Origin: Penicillus capitatus
Lineage: Eukaryota > Chlorophyta
NCBI GenBank assembly: GCA_965649825.1
Contig: OZ287704.1
Coordinates: 744,001 to 808,000, forward strand
DNA: 64,000 bases
Direction of reading: 5' to 3'
Part shown: positions 45,935 through 58,700 of the stretch, piece by piece
Numbering within the stretch: the stretch's first letter is position 1
Layout of the letters: every line of letters starts with the position of its first letter
Translations under genes and position numbers: made by a program
Notes under the pieces: generated by a model
Told to the model about the DNA's origin: nothing
What the model saw: the letters and a program-made list of their open reading frames with translations, nothing else
The model's database searches: none

Positions 45935-47377
45935 ATGGAAACAGAAGCCATGCATCCGAGTGGGTCGAATAGTCCTTTGCTGTCCGAAAGAGATGATACC
46001 CTTACCACGGACGTCGCCATCCGTACCATTAAGAAGCTCGATAGAAGGCTGCTACTCCTTCTAACGGGCATGGTGTTTCTCGCTTTTGTCGACCGCAGTA
46101 ACATTGGTTATGCTGCCCGTGATCTCTGCAATGCGCTGGATCTAACACATGAAGAGTATGGTTTGGGTGTGAGTCTATTCTATGGAGGCTACTTATCGAG
46201 TCAAGTGATCAGCAACGTTATTCTCAAGCGACTCGGCGCTCCGGTGTGGATGTCATTGATTATGTTTTTCTGGGGCTGTGTTGCAACTTCTCTGGGTTTT
46301 ATTCAGAATGCGACACAGTTTTATATTCTGCGTGTTTTATTGGGTGTTGCTGAGGGAGGAACGTTTCCTGCAATCTTTCACTTTTTATCACTTTTTTATC
46401 CAGCTGAGCACGTTTCTGGGGCTTATTCCGTTGTGCTTTCAGCCGTTGCGTTCTCCATGCCCCTCTCTTCACCAATTTCGGCCGCCTTGCTGACTTTGGG
46501 CGATCACATCGGCATCGCAGGATGGAGACTGTTGTTCATCGGGGAGGGGATGCTGCCAATTGCATACGCTGCACTACTGTACGCGTTCTTGGCAGAATCA
46601 CCAGAATCATCAACTTTCTTAGAACCAGAGGAAAAGGCGTGGATTGCATCAGAGATGGAAACTTATTACCGCACTTCATCCGACCCACCACTCTTGGCGC
46701 AGCTACGGACAGTCTTCAAAAGTGTGCGGTGGTGGTTATGCTCGACCGTTTGTTCTTTGATTTTTGCCATTTCAAGTCTTCTCATGTCCTGGGCCACACT
46801 CATTGTCCACGACATGCTATATGGCGAAGATGAGGAAGACGAGGAGGAGGACAAGACCTGTGGATCAAAAGAAGGAAACTCGGCAGTATCTGTCCTCCTT
46901 ACTGCCATCCCTTACCTATTCTCTGGATTGTTGTGTCTAGCTGTGCGATTCCACGGTTTAACCAACCAATCGAGATTTGTATGTGCCGTGACAGGTGCTG
47001 GCGGAATCATGCTTATCGTCTGGTCGGTTGCTCGTGAGATCTCGCTCATGCTTGGCTTCATTTTGCTCACGGTATCCATTGCATCTGGATTTATTACTGT
47101 CGGGCCTATCACTGCACTCGCTCTGGACACTTTTGACACTTCAACACATTCTACGGCAAGTTCTGTATACAACATGTTGACTTCCGTTGGCGCACTGGTT
47201 TTTCCACCCATCGTTGGTCGACTGATCGACGATTTTGGATATGGAGTGGCCGTGGCGGCGTCTGGCGGCGTCTGTGTCTTTGCTGGCCTTCTTATGCTGT
47301 TTGTGCCGGAAACTGCGGTCAAACAAGTAACAGAAAAGAACCCCCGACATGCCAATGGCTCACACCCCAACCCCTAA
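45935..47377 (+). CDS. MFS transporter, anion:cation symporter-like family
   Basis: An intronless frame of 480 codons starting METEAMHPSGSNSPLL with an acidic dileucine-type N-terminus. Twelve hydrophobic segments are evident. TM1 and the following loop read LLLLLTGMVFLAFVDRSNIG and YAARDLCNALDLTHEEYGLG. The D-R-S-N-I-G motif and ILRVLLGVAEGGTFPAIFH after TM4 are typical of the ACS family (tartrate, phthalate, allantoate, and plant/yeast vitamin or nucleobase-derivative permeases). The central cytosolic loop carries an acidic run (EDEEDEEEDK). The last helices include GVCVFAGLLMLFVPETA. Substrate cannot be predicted. The gene has a decayed partial copy 0.7 kb downstream. Confidence 0.87.
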   Translation: METEAMHPSGSNSPLLSERDDTLTTDVAIRTIKKLDRRLLLLLTGMVFLAFVDRSNIGYAARDLCNALDLTHEEYGLGVSLFYGGYLSSQVISNVILKRLGAPVWMSLIMFFWGCVATSLGFIQNATQFYILRVLLGVAEGGTFPAIFHFLSLFYPAEHVSGAYSVVLSAVAFSMPLSSPISAALLTLGDHIGIAGWRLLFIGEGMLPIAYAALLYAFLAESPESSTFLEPEEKAWIASEMETYYRTSSDPPLLAQLRTVFKSVRWWLCSTVCSLIFAISSLLMSWATLIVHDMLYGEDEEDEEEDKTCGSKEGNSAVSVLLTAIPYLFSGLLCLAVRFHGLTNQSRFVCAVTGAGGIMLIVWSVAREISLMLGFILLTVSIASGFITVGPITALALDTFDTSTHSTASSVYNMLTSVGALVFPPIVGRLIDDFGYGVAVAASGGVCVFAGLLMLFVPETAVKQVTEKNPRHANGSHPNP

Positions 47378-48087
47378 ATAACTTTCAATCACTTTTACCA
47401 GGATTTTTGGTCTGCTTAGCTGTTGCTGTTACTAACTCATCTGTCTGCTATTTACGTTGCAAGATGAAAATCTCATTCTCATAACGAACGGACAACGTTC
47501 ACATACACAATGCATGCAGGTTGCACATCTAAGCATGCACGGGACGCTTCGGGTCTAATACACTTGTTCGTTCGTTCATTCCTGACGCTGCCAGGCTTTG
47601 ACATTCTGCGCAGTTGAGAGGAGTGATCCACATCTGACTGCCGTTTTTGGCAGAAGAAGGCATCATGGAGGAAGTCTACGGATGTAGTGATCACGTAGAC
47701 GCATCTTTTTGCGCATCTGCTGTTTACATGACACTGCATTAGTACTATGGCAATTTTTAGAGAGTCGAGGACGAAGGAGAGCGATCGCATTAACAAATGT
47801 CCAATGCAAGTCGGCGTTTCTTAAAGTGTTTACTTTGCTATGCCATTGAGGATACGCGGAGAATCTGTCCAACTTTGAAGAGTTTTGTTTTGCGGGATTT
47901 GGGAAATCGTCGTGGGCTCGATGACAATACGGAAACGGACATAATTATTAGAGGACCGGTCGGCGATGACTTATCACGCGTGTGATTGGGTTTTATGCTC
48001 GTCGCGCATTCAAAAGCGGACCTGCTATGGAAATTCTCTTCGTTACCCAAAATCGCTTTCAGCGATTCCGCGTTCGGCAAGAAAATA
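47378..48087. other. Spacer between the MFS gene and its relic
   Basis: It contains a short GTTCGTTC run at 47564-47577. No intact gene was recognised. A frame at 47797-47985 (MSNASRRFLKCLLCYAIED) has no known match. Confidence 0.5.
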
Positions 48088-48580
48088 ATTGAGGAGCTCG
48101 ATCGACGCGTTTTGTCTCGTCGCGCTAAACTTGTTCTCCTTGCTTGCCTCGATCGTGGCAACGTTAGCTGCATAGCACGAAGTCGATGCAATGCACTAAA
48201 CTTGACGCGCAAAGAGTATGGGCACAGTGCGTGCTGTTCACTGGTAGCCCCGTTTCTGAAACCGTGGCAGCCAGCGTCTACTCAGCCGATTCGGTACACC
48301 CGGCCTTGGTTATTTTCTCTTGTGTTTGCTTGGGGACCGTTGTCAGTTGGATGAAGTCAGCTCAAAATAGGTACAGCTACGCCTGCTGCGTTTTTTTGTG
48401 AATGCAGGTGAGGAAGAAATCTATACGGCGGCGGTGTATCTTTTGCTTATGTTTTTTCAGCATCATACCTCACCGGCGCCTAGAGTGTAACAAGTAGTGC
48501 TCCCTATTTTCCGTGTTCATCTCATCACCGTTTTCAGCAGTCATGCTTTCCAAGAGTTCCCTTTTGTTATAGGACCTACA
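48088..48580 (+). pseudogene. Decayed copy of the upstream MFS transporter N-terminal half
   Basis: Translated pieces align in order with the intact gene at 45935 but in shifting frames. IIEELDRRVLSRRAKLVLLA matches its IRTIKKLDRRLLLLLTGMVF. CLDRGNVSCIARSRCNALNL matches FVDRSNIGYAARDLCNALDL. GTVVSWMKSAQNRYSYACC (about 48338) matches GCVATSLGFIQNATQFYIL. GEEEIYTAAVYLLLMFFQHH (about 48411) matches EGGTFPAIFHFLSLFYPAEH. TTCAGCAGTCATGCTTTCCA (48534-48553) is similar to the coding DNA at 46438. At least two frame changes and a stop at 48354 are seen. The rest of the transporter is missing. This is a tandem duplicate that has become a pseudogene. Confidence 0.8.
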
Positions 48581-49308
48581 ATACAGCGTCTAGATGTCGA
48601 CGTGAAACCCGACGGAGGCAGCTGTCCTGATGATGTGACAGACGAAAGCCGATAGGTGTCCCTCAACATAACCCAACTCCACATTGCAGCAGTATCCAAA
48701 TAACAACCGCATGAAATTCTGAACAGTCCAATGTTTTTAAAACAATTACCATAGATTATTTACTGTTTTGAAGGAGCCAATTTGATCGATGCGTTCTTCA
48801 AATCCAAAGTTTTGCGTTGCATTGCGAACTGCTCTTTGCATTTTCGAACTTGACTTGAAAGCCACAACGTCATGTGGCGGTCTGATTATTTTAACGGCTG
48901 TGATTTTGTGTGCACCATTCGTAAGAGACCGTTAACATAAGTCTTTCCCGTATCTTGCTAAATGTATTCAAGAAGAGACTTTTGAGCGATGTGCTACCGT
49001 TTGTGTCGATCCACTATCAAGTTGAGTGCCTAATTACTAAAATACACCGCGCAATAGCATGCGCGTTCTTCTTGATGCTTGTATCATCTCCTCTCTTTGA
49101 ACAGATGTATTATCTTGGCCTCACATTTTTATGGACATATGTAGACGATTCTTCATTGTCCGATCATGTGTTTAATTCTTTGTCCAAAACTCATTGAACA
49201 GTTTATTATTCGACTACCGAAGAAAACACACAGATGCTGAAGAATTAGAATTCTCGCACCGTCAAGATCTCGTTCACATCTCATTCGATCGACGACAATC
49301 GCCGGATC
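48581..49308. other. Intergenic, no gene recognised
   Basis: An AT-richer stretch of about 700 bp between the MFS relic and cpSRP43. A weak hydrophobic frame at 48955-49197 has no known match. Confidence 0.55.
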
Positions 49309-50492
49309 ATGGCACACAGATTCTCGTACATTCCTATCATCTCTGGCTTGCCCACGACACAGCGCGGTGAGTGGGTGTTCACATCTGCACCGATTGCCTG
49401 CGTGCGTGCGTGCTATCTTTTGTCGGACACGATCTGATTTACGATCATTGTCGTGTAATGGCGTTTGTATCTTTCCATCGATGGGGTTTTCTTCAACATC
49501 GACGTTCTCTCCCCATCTCCCCCATCCAACCGTCCAGGACAGGAAGCAATCGTGTCTGCGCCGCCGCCGATAAGCTCTACGAAGTTGCGGCTGTCAAGGG
49601 CATACGCGTTATCCCTGGCCCCGACTACGAGAATCCCGATCTCGAGTACCTCGTCGAGTGGAAAGATACAAAGGAGAGGACCTGGGAGCCAAAAGTCAAT
49701 CTCTCCCCGGATCTCGTGCGCGATTTCGATGATGGCTGGTGGACAGCGTGTCTCGAAGCGAAGAAAGATGCCTTGGCAGAACTGATTCACTACGGCGGCG
49801 ATGTCCTGGCCCACGTCTTCGACGAAAACGGCCGAACAGCTTTGCATTTCTGCGCCGCTCGTGGACATGCCGATCTCTGTCGATTGTTACTGGATCACGG
49901 CGCCGATCCCAATTTTCCCGACAAAGATGGATACAGTCCTCTTCATATGGCAGCTGGCTATCTGCATACCCATATTGTCACTCTCTTTCTGGAATACGGA
50001 GCCGATGCTCAACTTCCAGATGATCAAGGTCGGACACCTCTGTCACTCATGACCGGTCTAAGAGACAACCTTCCCGCCGACAATCCCAACGCTCTTGCCC
50101 GTCGCATGGCGCTGGAACAGGTCATCTCGACCCTGACACAAGATATGTATGAAGTGCTGACCCCCGCGGCTATCTTGGACGTTCGAGAGATCAACGGACT
50201 GAAAGAGTATCTGATTGAGTGGCCAGATGACTGCGAAGACTCCTGGGTATCGGAGAAAGACATGGCAGAGGATGTCCGAGACGATTTCGAAAAAGGATTG
50301 GAGTACGGCGAAGTGGCCGAAATTCTGGATCGCAAGATCCGAAAAAACGAACGGTTCTACCTCGTTCGATGGAAAGACAACTACAAGGACAGCTGGGAGA
50401 ATGAAGATCACATCGCCTCGGATCTGATCAGCGCGTGGGAAGCACAGAACAACGTCGAAGCATCGCCGAGGCGTCCCGCACTGGCAAAGTAG
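49309..50492 (+). CDS. CAO: Chloroplast signal recognition particle 43 kDa protein
   Basis: cpSRP43 chaperones light-harvesting chlorophyll-binding proteins in the stroma together with cpSRP54 and delivers them to ALB3. Exon 1 (49309-49366) encodes MAHRFSYIPIISGLPTTQR. A 176-nt intron, long for this window, ends at 49542. The mature protein has chromodomain 1 (YEVAAVKGIRVIPGPDYENP, LEYLVEWKDTKERTWEP) and ankyrin repeats (NGRTALHFCAARGHADLCRL, DGYSPLHMAAGYLHTHIV, QGRTPLSLM). Chromodomain 2 follows (EYLIEWPDDCEDSWV), then chromodomain 3 (FYLVRWKDNYKDSWENE). This order is unique to cpSRP43 and found in the green lineage. The short N-terminus with VCAA just before the fold fits a stromal transit peptide. 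Confidence 0.96.
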
Positions 50493-50796
50493 AGCCGGAT
50501 ACTGTCTCTTTATCCTTAAGCAAGAACGGTTTGCGAGACTCTCCGTTTATTTGACATGGACGTTTCATAGACAAATAGAATAAAGAGACACACCAGAGTT
50601 GTCTCTTGCCTTGCTCTTCAGTTTGCTACTCGGTTCATGTTTCATAGCTGAAGTGCTTAAGGATGCCACATCCATGGCCGTATGATGCATGCATGATGCA
50701 CTGCAGCTTGCTAATAACATTTCGCCAGTGAAACAATGAAATCGAGATTAATTCAGAAGAAAACCACATTCCACGGAAAAAATCCTCCTGCAGTTT

Positions 50797-52059
50797 CTAG
50801 CCTTGAGTTTCATCCTCCTCCTCTTCTTCGAATGCTCTCTCAATCAGATCGTCAGTGACGGCGCGAGGCGGTGCCACTTCAGAAGGATGTTTCATTGCCA
50901 TCTCTACGATACGCATGGCATCCTCCACAGGCTGAACAGAATTATCATTTGAGCTTCTGATATAGATGTCGTTCATATTGAGAGCACTGGCCGGAAGGCC
51001 TTCCATATACCAAGGGTGATGCATCACCTCGCTAATGGACGCTCTTTTCTGTGGACTGTCCGTCAAGAGACGCTTCAGCAAATCACATCCAGCTTGAGAG
51101 ACATGATCTGGCACTTCAAAATTCAGAGATAACACACGTGCCAGTACCTAAACCCATCTCGCACTTCGACGACATCCGTGGCACAGCACTCGAATGAAAT
51201 TACTTCGCCCACTCGATGTTCTTCCTGCAGTTTGGCGTCGGATGTTCGGCTAAAGGGATACTGACCTGCCAGCATGACGTACAGGACGACGCCACATGAC
51301 CACAGATCGGACATCTTGGCATCATATGAATTGCCATTCGTCGAGACCACTTCCGGCGCCATATAGTCTGGAGTCCCAACACGTGATCTGTCACCGAACA
51401 GTCACATCAACGATGCTCTGATGGAGTGGGTGGCTGTTCCCTCACCTCGGCGCTGAGTCCCAGTCCTCATGCTTCGAATAGCCAAAGTCACAGAGCTTCA
51501 CCAACGGCAGTCGATTCCCCGAATGCAGCAGGACGTTTTCGAGTTTGATGTCTCTGTTCGCCACTCCTTTTCGATGACAATAATCCAGTCCAAAAATTAA
51601 CTGCTGGAAAAACCAACGCGCCACATCCTCTTGCAGCTTCTTTCGCTCCTGCCGAGCAACGCAGCATTTGATGACATGACCTGTGCACAGCTCATACCTG
51701 TACGAATGTAAAAAGGTCGCCTTGATCTGCATACTCCATAACAATCGCCAAATAGTCCGTCGTGACAAACACTTCGTAAAACTGGACGACATGAGGATGT
51801 CGCAGCGAACGGTGGTTCAAGATTTCGCGCAGCACATAACGCCGAATCGTTCGACCCCTTGGCAAGAACTTGATAGCGCAGATGCGGTTCTCCTCGCTAC
51901 AGCATAGGACTCTATAGAGTGAGCAGTCAGCGGCGTGTCGTTGGTGTACTTGTCTCTCGCTTTCAACACGAATCCAAAACTTCCGCTGCTCAGGTCTTTG
52001 AGTTTCACGTAGCGTGGGTGACCCTCAAGCGGATTCGGACGTTCGTTGACGGTAGGCAT
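50797..52059 (-). CDS. SnRK2-like protein kinase 4
   Basis: About five exons. The start is ATG 52059 ([19 protein letters not shown]). The glycine loop is SSGSFGFV, with Ser in the first Gly position. The lysine is in [30 protein letters not shown] follows. The catalytic loop is [14 protein letters not shown] (Asn for the HRD His), then [15 protein letters not shown]. Activation segment [14 protein letters not shown]-lobe: [20 protein letters not shown]. The domain ends [20 protein letters not shown] tail of about 55 residues ends [10 protein letters not shown], an acidic patch like that of SnRK2. One intron contains TTGATGTGAC at 51401-51410, with the acceptor AG 18 nt beyond. Closer to kinase 5 than to kinases 1-3 ([16 protein letters not shown]). 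Confidence 0.88.
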
Positions 52060-52740
52060 GACCTGTAGGGAGAGCGATAGGAAATGGGACAGAAGGGGCG
52101 ATGGACGGACGATGTGTGACGACGGAAGACGGCGTAAGAAAGTGAGGTTTGAAATCTAACAGACGATGGCATGTAAGCTGCAAGCGTTTTGTATTTTTGC
52201 GCTGTCACATCACTAACTGTTAAGTCAGTTCGCTATTCAGCAGCAACCAAATTCTGCTACAGATGATCGACGAAACGTTCGCGGAAGGTTCCGCGATGAC
52301 AAAAATAATAAAACAAGGATTTAATGCTCAAGCCCTTCGGCACAACTCTGCCACAAGCTGTTTTGGTTTAATTCCAGATACAATGATTACTGCAGAATCA
52401 TCGTGTATCTCATTCCAACCAACCAGATGGCAACCACCAGAAAAAATGACCACTTAACATTGTTGCATTACACAGCACGTCAACAGGAAGGGAACAGGCA
52501 AAACGGGGGATTGAATGAAGAAGAGTGGGCGGAATGAGATAATGGAATATAACATGAAGACAAAAACCGATGCTCCCGTCATGCAATTACCTCAATCTTT
52601 TCCTTCATCACCTCTGTCTTGTCCATCATTTTGGTCAAGGATTATTGCGAGGGGCTAGTTTAATAAGTCTGTCAGCCGGTCAGTATGTCGCGAAAGTATT
52701 AAAGAGGCTCAAGAGCTCTTGTTCTTGAAGAATGGTAAGT
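52060..52740. other. Intergenic region between kinases 4 and 5
   Basis: About 680 bp. No coding sequence or repeat recognised. Confidence 0.55.
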
Positions 52741-54188
<1,448 letters not shown>

Positions 54189-54757
54189 GATTCGGCGACT
54201 TTGCGGCAAGGCGACCGACGCGTGTGAAGGGGGAAGGGAAGGTAAGAACACTTAGACAGAACGGTTGACGCCGCGCTCCGTCAAATGGAGTATGTCACAA
54301 CAGACAGCGGACGAACGAACACGCTAGAGCGCCGACCGTTTAAAAAGCGATCCTGGCTCTGTCTGAAAGACGAAGTACGACTCTTGTGTGACGTGACCAT
54401 CGTTAGATAAGGGCAATGCAATACGCCATACGTCGACGCGGAGTCGTCATTCGCCGAACAAACATACTCTCCTTGTCGAATCGCGGCTCATGCCGATGTT
54501 TTGATCTACGCGAGCGGCTGAGCTGTGACGGAAACGACGCGGGCGTCGTCGAGGCACAGAACATGGACATCCAGCAGCGGTTAGGCATTGATCATTTGGA
54601 GCACAATTGGACATTCGTCTCCTGTCATTATTCGTGCCTTGGCGTTGAACGTGGGTCGACTCGTTTCTGCTCAGTTTTGACAAAACGTAAATCTTTTCGC
54701 AACACACGAAGCGCATCCCTGTTCTTCGCTTGAGCGAAACGAAGAGTGCAGGGACTG
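54189..54757. other. Divergent promoter region, kinase 5 / eIF5A
   Basis: About 570 bp, with a GACGAACGAACAC element at 54312-54324 similar to the CGAA tracts. A plus frame at 54416-54733 has no known match and is probably eIF5A leader. Confidence 0.5.
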
Positions 54758-55501
54758 ATGGCCGGCCACGAGGAGGAAACGTTTGACACCGCTGACGCCG
54801 GTGCGTCTCTTACGTTTCCCATGGCAGCCGGTAGTGTTCGCAAAAACGGCTTCATCGTTATCAAGGGACGCCCTTGCAAAGTACCCCTTCTCGTTTATCA
54901 CACAGGAACGGCGCGGCCCACTGGCGGCGCTGTGAACGGTGCGGTAGGTTGTGGATGTGTCCACTTCAAAAACGGGAAAGCACGGACATGCGAAGTGCCA
55001 CTTCGTTGCGGTGGATATTTTTACGGGAAAGAAATATGAAGACCTTACACCTTCTTCCCATAACTGCGAAGTGAGAGAGAAACCCATCCCATTCACTCAA
55101 GGTCTAAGATCCGTCCGTACTCTGTGACCAACCAGGTCCCAAATATCAGTCGTACAGAATTTACGGTGCTGGACATCAATGATGAAGGATTTGTAAGTGT
55201 CCCTCTTCGATCAAGACGGTGTGATGTCACATCATCACATGTCCATGATTCTGCAGGTGACATTGATGGATGAGGCAGGCAACACTCGTGAGGATCTGTC
55301 ATTGCCCAAAGGCACGGAAGAGTTGGACAAAGTGGCAGACCAGATCAAGGAGTATCATGCAGAAGGGAGAGAGATGGTCGTGACTGTCCTCAAGGTCCAA
55401 TCAAGAGCACATGGCAAGAGGACCCGAACGAACATACCTCTTGTGTTTTGCAGTCCATGAATGAGGAGTGCATCAATGCGGTCAAAATCACGAACGAGTA
55501 A
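54758..55501 (+). CDS. EIF5A: Translation initiation/elongation factor 5A
   Basis: eIF5A relieves ribosome stalling at difficult peptides and carries hypusine. Five exons joined by four introns of 59-67 nt. ATG 54758 gives [20 protein letters not shown] then [20 protein letters not shown]. Exon 2 has [20 protein letters not shown] with the hypusination lysine in GKHG, then [17 protein letters not shown]. Exon 3 is [19 protein letters not shown]; exon 4 [20 protein letters not shown]; exon 5 [15 protein letters not shown]. The protein is about 160 aa, normal. All motifs are intact. Confidence 0.96.
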
Positions 55502-55711
55502 AGATCTTGAAAAGGCAGGCGCTTCTTGACTCATTTGCGTTGTCCTCAATGATGGGCCTTCTAGTCATCTATATGGCCACAGCTTGAATCCGAAAGAAGG
55601 TTTAGCAAAGGTTGTCGAATTAACTAACGGTGCGCGCACCGACGATCATGTGTCAACTTCGGAACCTACCAACAACAACAGATACGTTTCGTTCAGCTCG
55701 AGAAGTGCACG

Positions 55712-58700
55712 ATGTTGCGCAGGGTCGGCTTATCTGTGTCGACGCGACCGGCAATACGTCGCCCGGCAACTCGCCTTCGTCCAGAGCCGTTCAGCTATAA
55801 CCCCGTTTCGCGTCGTTTCGTTCGACTGTACAGCTCCGGGTTTCAGAAAGGTCGGACGCGAAAAAGCTCTTCGATTCGTACGAGTCTCGCCGAGGCGGAC
55901 AACGCTCCACCGAACGATGCGTCGTTTTCGGATTCGGACATCTCGGAACCGCTCATCGAGATTTCGGTCCCTTTCACCAAAGTGCTCTGTGCCAACCGTG
56001 GCGAGATTGCCATCCGTGTGTTTCGTGCTGCGGATGAATTGGGATTGCGTTCTGTCGCGATCTACAGCAAAGAAGATCGCCTTATGCCACACCGCTTCAA
56101 TGCCGATGAATCGTACCTCGTTGGCAAACCCGATTCTTCTCCCGTGGCGTGTTATCTCGACATCGAGGAAATCATCAAAGTAGCGAAGAGTGTGGGCGCC
56201 GATGCCATTCATCCTGGTTACGGATTTCTCTCAGAGAATCCCCAACTGTCCCGTCGATGTCAGGAAGAAGGGATCGCCTTCATCGGTCCTCCACCCAAAG
56301 TACTGGAGCAATTGGGTGATAAACTCTCGGCGAGAAAAGCCGCAGAGGAGTGCGGCGTGAAAGTCATTCCTGGCACAGATGATCCAATCACAGATGTGGA
56401 GGATGCACGTGCCTTTGCTAAGAAAGTCGGCTATCCCATTATGCTCAAAGCGGCATTGGGTGGAGGTGGCCGTGGCCTGAGAGTCGTCTATACACCTTAT
56501 GAGCTACGGGAGGCCTTCTCCAGAGCAACGAGTGAAGCAAAGGCGTCGTTTGGGGATGGTCGTATGTTTGTGGAAAAGTACATCGAGAATCCACGTCACA
56601 TCGAAGTGCAGATTCTGGCAGACAATTATGGCAATGTGGTGCATCTCTACGAGAGAGACTGTTCTGTCCAGCGTCGTCATCAGAAAGTCGTAGAAATGGC
56701 GCCCTCGATAGGACTGTCGGTCGCCACAAGACGTGCCATCTTCAGAGACGCCACCAAACTGACAAAGCATGTCGGATATCGCAATGCGGGAACTGTGGAA
56801 TTCATCGTCGATCAGAAAGGGCACCATTATTTCCTGGAGGTCAATCCACGCATCCAAGTGGAGCACACCGTGACAGAAGAGATCACTGGGATCGACATTG
56901 TACAGAAGCAGATCTACATTGCAGGAGGAGCTCGATTGGAAGACATTGGACTGCAGAACCAACGCTACATCCGAGCCAGCGGTTTTGCCATTCAGTGCCG
57001 TGTCACATCAGAAGATCCACAGCAAGAGTTCAAACCGGACAGCGGAAGGCTGGAAGCTTTCAGAGTGCCTGGAGGGCCAGGAATTCGATTAGATGGAAGT
57101 GTGGGCGCTGGAAACGTTATTGGCCGCTACTACGACTCTCTGCTCTGCAAAGTGATCACGTGGGCGCCGACATTTGAGAAGGCCGTGCAGAAGATGAGGA
57201 GATCACTGAATGAGTTTCAAGTGAGAGGCGTCAAAACGAACATCAAGTTTTTGTCACGGGTACTGCATCATCCTGATTTTCTGTCTGGGAACGTGGGAAC
57301 AGGCTTCATAGCAGATCATTTAGCCGATCTGCTTTATCCCAAAGTTGCTCCCTTTTCGGGCAGGAGCATTCAAACGACGAATATTCTGCAGTACTTGGCC
57401 GATCTCCGTGTGAATGGTCCGGATCATCCGGGAGCTGTCGGTTCGCCTCCCTCCAAAAATGTCCCTCCACCGTTGGCCATTCCCGAAAAACTGCTCGACG
57501 AGCCTCTGACAGGATGGAGAGATATTCTGGAGAGCGAAGGACCAGAGGGTTGGGCAAAAGCCGTGCGAAAACACCAGGGCGTTTTGCTGACAGATACGAC
57601 CTGGCGTGATGCCCATCAGTCGTTGTTGGCAACCCGAGTGCGAACACACGACATGCTCAAATGCGCAGACGCCACAGCACGGATCCTGTGCCGAGCTGGA
57701 TCGTTAGAAATGTGGGGCGGTGCCACTTTCGATGTCGCCATGCGTTTTCTGCATGAATGTCCTTGGAGAAGACTGGAACAGCTCAGAGAAGCTGTACCCA
57801 ATATTCCATTCCAAATGCTCCTGCGTGGTGCAAATGCAGTGGGCTACACTTCCTATCCAGACAATGTTGTCCAAGCATTCGTCCGAGAGGCCAAGAAGAC
57901 AGGAATCGATATCTTTCGCATCTTTGACTCGTTGAATTATTTGGACAACTTGAAGTTTGGCATCGATGATGTGCGAAACGTCGATGGTGTGGCCGAAGGG
58001 ACAATCTGCTATACGGGTGATTTGACGTCCAAGAATGAGACGGTCTATACACTGGACTATTATCTGTCCTTGGCGCATGACCTTGTCAACCATGGCGTGC
58101 ATTCTCTGGCTGTGAAAGACATGGCAGGATTGCTCAAGCCTCGTGCGGCGACGGAGCTGGTGTCTGCGCTGAGACGAGAGTTCCCTGACATGGTGATCCA
58201 TGTTCACACGCATGACTCTGCCGGAACGGGCGTCGCCACACAAATTGCGAGTGCCAATGCTGGAGCAGATATCGTCGACTGCTGCATCGACTCCATGTCT
58301 GGCATGACTTCTCAACCGTCCATGGGCGCTATTGTGGGTGCATTGAGAGAAACGGATATGGATACGGGATTGGATCTGGATATGCTGATGAATCTAGATG
58401 TGTTCTGGGAACAGACAAGGGGACTCTACGCCCCTTTCGAATCCAATCTCAAATCGACCTGTGCCGATGTCTACAGCCATGAGATGCCAGGAGGCCAGTA
58501 TACCAATCTCAAATTCCAGGCCATGAGTTTAGGACTCGGTAGCGAATGGAGTCGCATCAAAAAAGCTTATGCCGAGGCGAATCAGGTCCTGGGGAATATC
58601 GTGAAGGTCACACCGAGCAGCAAAGTGGTTGGCGATTTGGCACAGTTTATGGTGCAGAACAATCTCGATGTCCATTCCGTCGTCGAGCAGGCAGAAGAGC

